Shown here piece by piece: positions 1 through 5,988 of a DNA stretch of 10,966 bases. Every line of letters begins with the position of its first letter. The first letter of the stretch is position 1. Origin of the DNA: an uncultured Mollicutes bacterium (GTDB taxonomy: Bacteria; Bacillota_I; Bacilli_A; RFN20; CAG-288); assembly GCA_900549915.1 (NCBI GenBank), contig URQF01000037.1, positions 1 to 10,966 of the forward strand, written 5' to 3'. A program made the translations under genes and the position numbers. The notes under the pieces were generated by a model. The model worked only from the letters and a program-made list of their open reading frames with translations. It did no database searches and had not been told where the DNA came from.

Positions 1-30
1 TGCACTATCTATTATGATTTTGTAATCCAT
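1..30 (-). CDS. Start of a probable DegV family protein (partial, cut by window edge)
   Basis: Only the first ten codons are present, reading MDYKIIIDSA from the ATG at 28-30 on the minus strand. A strong Shine-Dalgarno (GGAGGT on the minus strand, 36-41) lies five bases before the ATG, so this is a real translation start. DegV fatty-acid-binding proteins typically open with a first strand followed by a D-S-(T/A)-x-D-L motif, and M-x-Y-K-I-I-x-D-S-A fits that pattern. DegV proteins bind acyl chains and some act as FakB subunits that present fatty acids to the FakA kinase. The name rests on ten residues, so another protein with a similar first strand is possible. The gene diverges from the DUF5662 gene. 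Confidence 0.45.
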   Translation of the reverse strand, partial: MDYKIIIDSA

Positions 31-35
31 AATCT

Positions 36-41
36 ACCTCC
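36..41 (-). promoter_or_regulatory. Shine-Dalgarno of the left-edge gene
   Basis: GGAGGT on the minus strand, five bases before the ATG that ends the leftmost partial gene. It is near-perfect and is the main evidence that a gene starts at position 30. A possible -10 (GATAAT on the minus strand, about 54-59) lies upstream, without a convincing -35. Confidence 0.6.
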
Positions 42-168
42 ATCGAACTTACTATTATCCACACAAGGACTAAATAAGCAAATGTTTAAAATCAAAAGTC
101 TCTTTTTTCCCTCCGAAAGCCGAAAAAAAGTCCTTTCATTCTTCTTTCTGTATTAAACTAAAAGAGAT

Positions 169-759
169 ATGAAATCCCATCCGATTCAACATTTTATTAC
201 CGTCACCAAGCACCGGAACCAGGTCATTAAAAACGGATTCCATTGCGGAATCTTCTTCCATTGTCTGTTCCATGATTTATCAAAGTTCTCCTTTGCAGAG
301 TTCATCCCATCGAGCCGGTATTATCAGGGGGTTAACTCTCCTATCAGGGAAGAAAGAAAAGAAAACAACGGATTTTCGTTTATTTCCTTCCATCACACCA
401 AACGGAACAAGCACCACTGGGAATACTGGTGTGACTTCTATAGGGGAAGAATCATTGCAACGAATATTCCTTATAAATATATTGTCGAATACTGCTGTGA
501 CGTCCTCTCTGCTTCCAAGACCTATCATCCGGAATCCTTCAAAAGAGAAAACGGGCTCATCTTTTTCGAAAAGACAAAGTGCTGCTACTATAGGACAAAA
601 GGAAGCATTGCTTTCATCGAATGGTTCTTCCGTGAATACAAAGAAAACGGATTCAAGAACCTGAAAAAGAAACAAACCAAAGCAAAGTACGAAGAAATCA
701 GGGCACTTTATCCAAAAACAAGAATCTTCGATCAATTAGATCATACCTACCCTGTATAA
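169..759 (+). CDS. DUF5662 family protein (HD-like, function unknown)
   Basis: A soluble protein of 196 residues with the conserved pattern I associate with DUF5662. An early histidine (H15) is followed by FHDLSKFS at about 34-41 (H35, D36, S38, K39), then E44-F45, a Y-Y-x-G-x-x-S-P block at 51-58, a HH pair at 75-76, and N80 leading into HHWEYW at 82-87. An E-Y-C-C-D segment follows at 107-111. The spacing of His and Asp residues resembles a metal-binding HD-type helical fold, but no activity is established for the family. Beyond about residue 150 the protein is lysine-rich and weakly conserved in appearance. The start is chosen because the conserved region begins soon after it. The ribosome site is weak (AAAGAG, 161-166), and I see no good promoter. 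It stands alone, divergent from the degV-like gene and convergent with malQ. A zinc- or nucleotide-dependent hydrolase is possible but unproven. Confidence 0.75.
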   Translation: MKSHPIQHFITVTKHRNQVIKNGFHCGIFFHCLFHDLSKFSFAEFIPSSRYYQGVNSPIREERKENNGFSFISFHHTKRNKHHWEYWCDFYRGRIIATNIPYKYIVEYCCDVLSASKTYHPESFKRENGLIFFEKTKCCYYRTKGSIAFIEWFFREYKENGFKNLKKKQTKAKYEEIRALYPKTRIFDQLDHTYPV

Positions 760-773
760 ATCGGATCCATGAA

Positions 774-805
774 AAAAGAGACCGCCTCTTCCGGCAGCCT
801 CTTTT
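774..805. terminator. Bidirectional terminator between the DUF5662 gene and malQ
   Basis: The arms AAAAGAG (774-780) and CTCTTTT (799-805) pair perfectly. Inside them GCC (784-786) pairs with GGC (793-795) around a six-base loop, with a 3x3 internal mismatch between the two stem parts. T-rich sequence follows on the plus strand (to about 810), and the run of A at 772-777 gives the T tract on the minus strand. It sits between two convergent stop codons (759 and 810), as expected for a shared terminator. Confidence 0.6.
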
Positions 806-809
806 CCTT

Positions 810-2312
810 TTAGATACGATTGTACTTCTTTGCGTTGGCAAGAAGGAATTCCTTCACCTCATCGGAGAAGTCTTCTTTGGAAGTACGATAAGACCAATTG
901 TCTGTGCTAAGAGTAGAAGGATGATTGATACGAGAGAAATCGCCGAGAGCAAGAATATCCTGAATCGGCACGATAGCTAAGAAGGAGGGACCTGCATAGC
1001 AGAGAGAATCCAAAGTTCTTGTCAGATTTTCTAAGGTATCATCCTTATAGTCGACATGATAGAGATCACACTCTTCTTTTACACCCTGTTTGAAGACATT
1101 GAGCTGTTCCGGACTTAAATGATCCAAATATCCCTTCCTCGGTTCATTGTCATGGGTTCCCGTATAGCAGACCGTGTTTTCGCTAGTCTTGCTCGGACGC
1201 CTTGGGTTATTTCTATCTCCATCAAAGGCAAACTGGAGAACCTTCCTTCCCGGATATCCGACAGTCTTCCTGAGAGTCTTCACCGGTTCATCCAAAGTAC
1301 CGAGGTCTTCGGCAATGATAGACAGATTCTTTCTTCCTTCAAAGAGTTTTTCTCCAGGCCCCCTGACCCACTTTCCATTCCGGGCAGTCTTCTCTCCATA
1401 AGGAATCGCATAGTAATCCGCAAAGCCACGGAAATGATCAATACGAAGAACATCGAAGATGGTGAGATTATGGTCAATCCGTTGATGGAACCAGGAATAG
1501 TTATCTTTCTTCCTATCTTCCCAATCATAGATCGGGTTACCCCATAGCTGTCCATCGGCAGAGAAACAATCCGGTGGAACGCCGGCAACAACAGTAGGAT
1601 TATGCTTCTCGTCAAGACGGAAGAGATGCGGATACTTGTAGACTTCAACCGAATCCCTTGCTAAATAGATCGGCCTGTCACCGATAATCTTAATGCCTTT
1701 GCTATTGGCATATTTCTTTAAGGCCTTATACTGGGAAAGAACTTCATACTGTGTCCAGACATAGAAGAGATAGGTGTCCTTATGTTCCTTTTTGATTTTC
1801 TCTTCTAGTTCTGGAGAATAGGTCTTATATTCTTCATCCCATTCATACCAAGGCCGATAATGGAACCTTTCCTTCCTAGTCCTATAGAAAGCAAAATCAT
1901 TGAAGTCTTTGTCCGCGACAAACAAACGGAAACGGGAATCCTTAGAGTCAAAACGGGAATAAGCTTTTTTGAGAAGCGGAATGCGCTTATCAAAAAGATT
2001 TCCGTAATTAACTCTCTTTCCATCGTCATCAAGACCAGAAGAATCAATTTCCTGTTTTGTCAGGAGTCCTTTCTCCCTAAGTCTATCAAGATCAATGAAA
2101 TAATAATTGAGTCCGGTAGAGGATGGAGACTGGTATGGAGAGTCACCATATGCAGTCACATTCAGCGGAAGCATCTGCCAATAACTTTGTCCGCTTTCGG
2201 ATAAAAAATCAACGAACTGATAGGCTTCCTTACCAAAGGTACCGATTCCATGCTGAGATGGCAGGGAGGAAACCGGCAACAATACACCTGCTTGACGTTT
2301 CGAAATATCCAT
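810..2312 (-). CDS. malQ: 4-alpha-glucanotransferase (amylomaltase, GH77)
   Basis: This 500-residue enzyme transfers alpha-1,4-glucan segments between maltodextrins in the cytoplasm and releases glucose. The GH77 landmarks are all present: an N-terminal GVLLPVSSLPS block (9-19), GDRPIYLARDS (211-221), the VPPDCFSADGQLWGNP loop (245-260), the nucleophile D292 in RIDHFRG, the acid/base E335 in IIAEDLG, the third acid D388 in GTHDNE, and PIQDILALGDFSRINHP near the C-terminus (449-465). The reading frame is open further upstream to 2405, but I chose the ATG at 2312. It has a Shine-Dalgarno (AAAAGGG, seven bases upstream), gives the family's usual length, and places GVLLP near the start. After THDN the usual D-T-T/L is replaced by E-P-R. 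A cre-like operator lies upstream. It is divergent from the membrane-protein operon, which carries a possible glucokinase. Confidence 0.95.
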   Translation of the reverse strand: MDISKRQAGVLLPVSSLPSQHGIGTFGKEAYQFVDFLSESGQSYWQMLPLNVTAYGDSPYQSPSSTGLNYYFIDLDRLREKGLLTKQEIDSSGLDDDGKRVNYGNLFDKRIPLLKKAYSRFDSKDSRFRLFVADKDFNDFAFYRTRKERFHYRPWYEWDEEYKTYSPELEEKIKKEHKDTYLFYVWTQYEVLSQYKALKKYANSKGIKIIGDRPIYLARDSVEVYKYPHLFRLDEKHNPTVVAGVPPDCFSADGQLWGNPIYDWEDRKKDNYSWFHQRIDHNLTIFDVLRIDHFRGFADYYAIPYGEKTARNGKWVRGPGEKLFEGRKNLSIIAEDLGTLDEPVKTLRKTVGYPGRKVLQFAFDGDRNNPRRPSKTSENTVCYTGTHDNEPRKGYLDHLSPEQLNVFKQGVKEECDLYHVDYKDDTLENLTRTLDSLCYAGPSFLAIVPIQDILALGDFSRINHPSTLSTDNWSYRTSKEDFSDEVKEFLLANAKKYNRI

Positions 2313-2335
2313 AATTGAACCCTTTTCCACAGAAA

Positions 2336-2349
2336 TGAATCCGTTTTCA
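2336..2349 (-). promoter_or_regulatory. Putative CcpA cre site upstream of malQ
   Basis: On the minus strand the bases read TGAAAACGGATTCA. Against the cre pattern WTGNAANCGNWNNCAW, every defined position matches except the first W (a C here). It lies 23 bases upstream of the malQ ATG. It would overlap or directly follow the transcription start if the TAAAAT at 2356-2361 (minus strand) is the -10, which is a usual place for a repressing cre. The -35 for that -10 is poor (ATGGAA at 17 bases). Carbon catabolite control of malQ is plausible biology, but the presence of CcpA in this genome is not shown. Confidence 0.4.
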
Positions 2350-2411
2350 GAAATTATTTTAGCGTGTTTTTTGAAAATTTCCATAGTGAATTGAAAAAAC
2401 ACCAAAGGAAA

Positions 2412-2440
2412 TAGTCATTTGAATAGGAAATTGCTACAAT
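2412..2440 (+). promoter_or_regulatory. Extended -10 promoter for the membrane protein / ROK kinase operon
   Basis: A -35 TAGTCA (2412-2417, four of six consensus bases) lies 17 bases before a -10 TACAAT (2435-2440, five of six). The -10 is preceded by TGC, making an extended TGn -10. The start of transcription would fall near 2447 and leave a leader of about 27 bases containing AGGTGA (2464-2469), the ribosome site of the gene at 2474. Confidence 0.6.
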
Positions 2441-2473
2441 ATTCCCGTAAAAAGGCTTAATAAAGGTGATTGT

Positions 2474-3682
2474 ATGTCAAAGAAAACAGTCAGTTTCGAA
2501 GAACGGGAAATCAATATCCTGTCCCGTTACTTCACAATCGATAAGGCAAAAAAGTCAAGGACAATAAACCTTTACTTTGATTCTTCTGAAGATTTGTTGG
2601 AAAATTCTCATCAGAAGGAAGAGAATCGTTTTTTCTCTCCCGATGTCAGGAGTGAAATCCAGAACGATCTTGCCAAAAGGCCGAGTACTTATCGTGCCGA
2701 TATTGTCCTACGTGTCAAAGACTACGGCAAGAGGTCACCAGAGACTCTCAATAACAAACTGAATGATAGTTTCTCTAGGATGGGCTACTCCCACCAGAGT
2801 TCAAGAAAGAATACCTGGTTTGCAGCAACAAGGCTGATTCTTTTCGGCTTAGCAACTCTCTATCTAAGGTACTTCCTTCAGACTCAAGGCATTCTCAATG
2901 ATCAGACCACAAACAGGGAAATTATCAAAGAGATTAGGGATACTACAGCCACCGTCTTTATCTGGGAGGCAGTTTCCATTCTTCTTGTCACTCCAAGCGA
3001 AGACACCTTGGTCAACGTTTCATCCATTCGAAAAATCAAATCGATCTCCTTTGCCGATCAAGAAGGAAACATTCTTCTTGTCTACTCCTCTGGAAAAGCA
3101 AAAGGAAAGTATCGTCCTCTCGCTTCCTTTAAAAAAGGAGCCCGAATTGGTTTATTAGTTGCAGGCGGAGGTCTTTGGGGCATGGGATTCACGATGCTTC
3201 TAAGCAGGATTTCTGTTCTTCTCCATCCAGAAGCACTCAAGCCCCTTTTTTCTTCCGATAGGGATGCCAAAGTACTTTTCCTGATTTTCACCATTTTCTC
3301 CATTGTATTTATCCTTTCCTGCTTCTTTGCAGGAATCGGTGCCTTTAACCTCTACAACCATTCTTCCCGGTTCCGTACCTTAGCAATCATCGGGGATATC
3401 GTTGTTGCTCTTGTCTTTGCTTTTGGCCTTTATGCCGGCATCATGACCAAAAACAGCAAGCTTGTCATCCAATGCGGATTCACGTTCTTCTTCCTCATTG
3501 TCTCTGTTCTCTCCTCCTTGTTACAGAGGCAGAAGCGTACTAATATCATGGATACCTCCCTTGTTGTTAAATTAGAAACCGCACAGAGTAAGAGGCAGGA
3601 TGATATTGAAAAACGCGTCACTGAAATTCAGAAACGTCAGAAACAAGAAGCTAAGGAAGAGAAAAAGAACCAAAGAAAATGA
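2474..3682 (+). CDS. Unrecognised polytopic membrane protein with a soluble N-terminal domain
   Basis: I do not recognise this 402-residue protein. Residues 1-113 are charged and soluble, with a possible beta-alpha pattern around TYRADIVLRVKDYG (72-85). Hydrophobic segments follow at about 115-134, 158-173, 223-250, 266-293, 301-323 and 329-350. The stretch between the second and third (about 174-222) is polar, has alternating strands (ISFADQEGNILLVYSS, 191-206) and could be an extra small domain. The tail from 351 to 402 is strongly charged, rich in K, E, Q and R, and probably a cytoplasmic coiled coil. No signal peptide or catalytic motif is visible. The ATG has AGGTGA just upstream and its own extended -10 promoter. 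The TGA stop overlaps the next gene's ATG by four bases, so the two are probably translated together and may form one complex. Confidence 0.8.
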   Translation: MSKKTVSFEEREINILSRYFTIDKAKKSRTINLYFDSSEDLLENSHQKEENRFFSPDVRSEIQNDLAKRPSTYRADIVLRVKDYGKRSPETLNNKLNDSFSRMGYSHQSSRKNTWFAATRLILFGLATLYLRYFLQTQGILNDQTTNREIIKEIRDTTATVFIWEAVSILLVTPSEDTLVNVSSIRKIKSISFADQEGNILLVYSSGKAKGKYRPLASFKKGARIGLLVAGGGLWGMGFTMLLSRISVLLHPEALKPLFSSDRDAKVLFLIFTIFSIVFILSCFFAGIGAFNLYNHSSRFRTLAIIGDIVVALVFAFGLYAGIMTKNSKLVIQCGFTFFFLIVSVLSSLLQRQKRTNIMDTSLVVKLETAQSKRQDDIEKRVTEIQKRQKQEAKEEKKNQRK

Positions 3683-4557
3683 AAGTCTTTAAGCAGACAA
3701 GGAAATTCTTCTTCACCCATTTTTACTTTATCTTCCTACCTGTTGCCATCAGGAGGGTAGGATATTGCTTTGCCAGGATTCTTAATTACCTTGGCAGGAA
3801 AACAGGAAATCAGTATCTTTCCCAAGCTAGGAGCGACTCTCTAAAAGATAGTCCGAATCTTGCAAACCAGGTGAACGCCTATTTTTCTCCTCTCTTAAAG
3901 CATGATCTAAATTCCGTCTTAGATATTTCCCTTCACTATAGTGATTGGCTAACACAAAGGAGAGGATACAAGGATGCTATCCAAGTCAATGATAAGGAAG
4001 CTATCCTTCTTTCCTCTTTTGTCCTTAATTTGAGGAAATCGATCCAAGCATACAGGATTTGGGGATTTCTTCTCGAATTAGGAACGTACTTCTTAGCAAA
4101 TTTCATCCTCAGTATAGCCTTAAGAAATCAAAGGAACGTCAAGCGTGGAATCAAGCGATTCATCTGCCGTATCCTACTGAATTCCGTCCTATCCACAGCA
4201 ATCGTGGCTCTGTTGACTTGCCTCTTCTCCCTAATGCCATGGCTAGGCGGAATCTCTTCTCTGTTCATCTTTATCTTCCGTCTTTGGTTCATGCTCTTCT
4301 CTGCCTGGATCCTCCAAGGAGAAAGAAAGGTCGATTTATCTTCTGTTTATAAATGGAAAAACGCATCTGGTTTCTACCTTGCCAACTTTGTCCTCAAGTT
4401 TCTGTCGACTAGGATCAGGTTCTTGATTGCTGCCTTTTTCCATGGTTCCTATCCTATTTTTCTTCTTTCTTCCTCCTTTTATAGGTATGCCGATAACATC
4501 TTGATCTACCAAGGCGAAGGTTATGTAGCAAGGCTCCGGGAGGGAAAAAGGAAATGA
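3679..4557 (+). CDS. Unrecognised polytopic membrane protein, coupled to its neighbours
   Basis: A basic protein of 292 residues that I cannot assign to a family. Residues 1-30 form a basic, hydrophobic start (FFFTHFYFIFLPVAI). A soluble stretch of about 90 residues follows, including LKHDLNSVLDISLHYSDWL (73-91). Hydrophobic segments lie at about 127-147, 160-187, 190-212 and 230-268, and the C-terminus is charged (VARLREGKRK). I see no transporter signature, catalytic triad or lipid-modification site. The gene begins in an ATGA overlap with the previous gene and ends in an ATGA overlap with the ROK kinase gene, so it is the middle member of a tightly coupled trio. This suggests it works with the preceding membrane protein, perhaps as a two-subunit membrane unit, but that is inference from gene arrangement alone. 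Confidence 0.8.
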   Translation: MKVFKQTRKFFFTHFYFIFLPVAIRRVGYCFARILNYLGRKTGNQYLSQARSDSLKDSPNLANQVNAYFSPLLKHDLNSVLDISLHYSDWLTQRRGYKDAIQVNDKEAILLSSFVLNLRKSIQAYRIWGFLLELGTYFLANFILSIALRNQRNVKRGIKRFICRILLNSVLSTAIVALLTCLFSLMPWLGGISSLFIFIFRLWFMLFSAWILQGERKVDLSSVYKWKNASGFYLANFVLKFLSTRIRFLIAAFFHGSYPIFLLSSSFYRYADNILIYQGEGYVARLREGKRK

Positions 4558-5471
4558 AGAAAGCAATCGGAATCGATATTGGCGGTGCTCACGTAAAAAT
4601 CGGAATCGTGGATGAAGACGGGAATCTGGAAGGAAAAACCTGGATAGCCTGCAACGGAAAAACAAGGGAGGAAATCAGGAAAGAATCCGTTCATCGGATA
4701 GAGATCTATAAGCAAAAAGACAAAGACATTCTTGGCATTGGAAGGGGATGTCCTGGCAGCATTGATAGTCAACACGGCATTGTTTTATATTCCAACAACC
4801 TCAAAAGGAAAAACGTTCCTAGGAAAGACTTCTTGGAACAGACAACCGGACTTAAGACAAGAATCACAAACGATGCCAATGCCGCCGTATTAGGAGAATG
4901 GAGATTTGGTAAAGCAAGAGGCAGGAAAAACGTTGTTCTCCTGACGCTAGGAACTGGTCTCGGAAGTGGAATCATCGTCAATGGCAAGCTAAGGGAAGGA
5001 AAAGACGGTACCGGTGCTGAAATCGGACATAGGGTTCTTTATAAAAATGGGCGTCTATGCACCTGTGGAAGAAGAGGATGCAATGAAAGGTACGTCTCCG
5101 CAACGGGTCTGATTTTAAACGTCAAGGAAGCCATAACAAAATATGATTCCCCTCTTTTTTCCTCTTATGATTCCATAACAATTAAAGACATTTTTCTTTC
5201 CAAAGATAAAGACAGAGCATGCCGAGAAGCCGTTGATTCCTTTGTTTCTGACCTAAAGGAAGTCCTTATCAACATCAATGTTGTCTTTCGTCCAGAAGCA
5301 ATCCTCTTAGGTGGCGGTTTATCCGACTTTTCCTCTTATTTTTTACCAGAACTAAATCAAAGAATACGAGAAGATAACTCCGGTTTTGAAGACAACCATC
5401 ATGCAAGAATTTTAATAGCCGAAAACAAGAACGATGCCGGTATTATCGGGGCTGCTTCTCTTTGGTTATAA
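4554..5471 (+). CDS. ROK family sugar kinase (glucokinase-like)
   Basis: This 305-residue cytoplasmic ROK protein probably phosphorylates glucose or a related hexose with ATP. It has the N-terminal phosphate motif D8-I-G-G-A-H-V-K (8-15), a CPG turn (66-68), the catalytic base D107 in TNDANAA, the GTGLGSG loop (133-139), and the ROK zinc site G-x-E-x-G-H159 with C169, C171 and C176. E178, in the place where sugar-contacting Glu is found, follows. LLGGG (251-255) closes the second lobe. There is no DNA-binding N-terminal domain, so it is a kinase rather than a ROK repressor. The usual Thr of the GGT motif is Ala here (GGAHVK). Its start overlaps the previous stop (ATGA), and a GGGAGG sits ten bases before the ATG. 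Glucokinase fits with the nearby malQ, but mannose, fructose or an amino sugar cannot be excluded. Confidence 0.88.
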   Translation: MKKAIGIDIGGAHVKIGIVDEDGNLEGKTWIACNGKTREEIRKESVHRIEIYKQKDKDILGIGRGCPGSIDSQHGIVLYSNNLKRKNVPRKDFLEQTTGLKTRITNDANAAVLGEWRFGKARGRKNVVLLTLGTGLGSGIIVNGKLREGKDGTGAEIGHRVLYKNGRLCTCGRRGCNERYVSATGLILNVKEAITKYDSPLFSSYDSITIKDIFLSKDKDRACREAVDSFVSDLKEVLININVVFRPEAILLGGGLSDFSSYFLPELNQRIREDNSGFEDNHHARILIAENKNDAGIIGAASLWL

Positions 5472-5484
5472 GACAAAGTTTTTC

Positions 5485-5513
5485 TTTTCTTGTATCCGGC
5501 TTTCTGTTATATT
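5485..5513 (+). promoter_or_regulatory. Possible extended -10 promoter for the NfeD-SPFH pair
   Basis: A -10 TATATT (5508-5513) preceded by TGT gives an extended TGn -10. The -35 at 17 bases is weak (TTTTCT, 5485-5490). A transcription start near 5520 would leave a leader of about 20 bases. The -10 lies inside a perfect inverted repeat. It could let nfeD and the SPFH gene be expressed apart from the upstream trio. Read-through is also possible, because I see no terminator after the ROK gene. Confidence 0.4.
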
Positions 5514-5524
5514 AATAACAGAAA
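5501..5524. repeat. Perfect 10-base inverted repeat upstream of nfeD
   Basis: TTTCTGTTAT (5501-5510) and ATAACAGAAA (5515-5524) are exact reverse complements separated by ATTA. The repeat covers the putative -10 and the transcription start of the NfeD gene. No T tract follows, so it is not a classical terminator for the ROK gene. It could be a repressor operator or, if transcribed from upstream, a hairpin between the ROK and NfeD cistrons. Confidence 0.65.
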
Positions 5525-5540
5525 AAGAAGGGGGAATTCT

Positions 5541-5987
5541 ATGACACCAAATCTAATCTGTGCAATTGTCTTTGTCTGTCTGGCCTTCATTTTCATTATT
5601 GCAGAAGTTTGTACCATTGAGCTTGTTTCTATTTGGTTTGTGGTTGGCTCGCTCGTTGCTTTTATTTTAGCTAGGATACCTCAAGTTCCTTATTATGTGT
5701 CCATCATTGCCTTCTTTGCTGTCAGTCTAGTCATGCTATTTTCTATAAGACCTATCGCAAAGAAATTTGCTCCTCATCATAGGAAGTTCAATTCGGAAGG
5801 AAGGATTGGAAAAGAATACGTTCTTAAAAAAGCAATCCAACCGAATAAATTAGGTGAAGTCAAAATCGGCGATGTCATCTATAACGCAAAGTCTATCGAC
5901 AATATGCCGATAGAAGAAGGAAAAGAAATTGTCATCAAAGCCATCGAAGGAAATACGTTAGTCGTTGAAACAAAAAAGGAGAACTAA
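5541..5987 (+). CDS. NfeD-like membrane protein (short form)
   Basis: A 148-residue protein of the short NfeD type, the partner of stomatin/SPFH proteins. Three hydrophobic segments (about 4-23, 25-46 and 50-68) are followed by a C-terminal OB-fold domain at about 85-144. The OB region shows the family motif G-E-V-K-I-G-D-V-I-Y-N-A-K-S (105-118; a Trp is usual where Tyr stands) and IKAIEGNTLVVE (132-143). There is no N-terminal ClpP-like protease domain, so it is not the long NfeD. I chose the ATG at 5541 because a strong AAGGGGG lies seven bases upstream. An in-frame upstream ATG at 5490 would add 17 residues that lack a ribosome site and cover the promoter-like element. The stop is one base before the SPFH ATG, so the two genes are co-expressed. 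Confidence 0.88.
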   Translation: MTPNLICAIVFVCLAFIFIIAEVCTIELVSIWFVVGSLVAFILARIPQVPYYVSIIAFFAVSLVMLFSIRPIAKKFAPHHRKFNSEGRIGKEYVLKKAIQPNKLGEVKIGDVIYNAKSIDNMPIEEGKEIVIKAIEGNTLVVETKKEN

Positions 5988-5988
5988 T

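Noticed and set aside
103..130. AT-rich inverted match CTTTTTT ... AAAAAAG as a terminator before the DUF5662 gene
   Set aside because: The stem has one GC pair and six AT pairs around a 14-base loop, and it lies between divergent gene starts, where no terminator is expected.
280..735. Minus-strand open frame of 151 codons inside the DUF5662 gene
   Set aside because: It overlaps a plus-strand gene with recognisable family motifs, has no family resemblance of its own, and has no ribosome site.
2313..2405. N-terminal extension of malQ to the in-frame start at 2405
   Set aside because: The 31 extra residues do not resemble MalQ, cross the cre-like site and the -10 candidate, and have no ribosome site; the ATG at 2312 has one and gives the family length.
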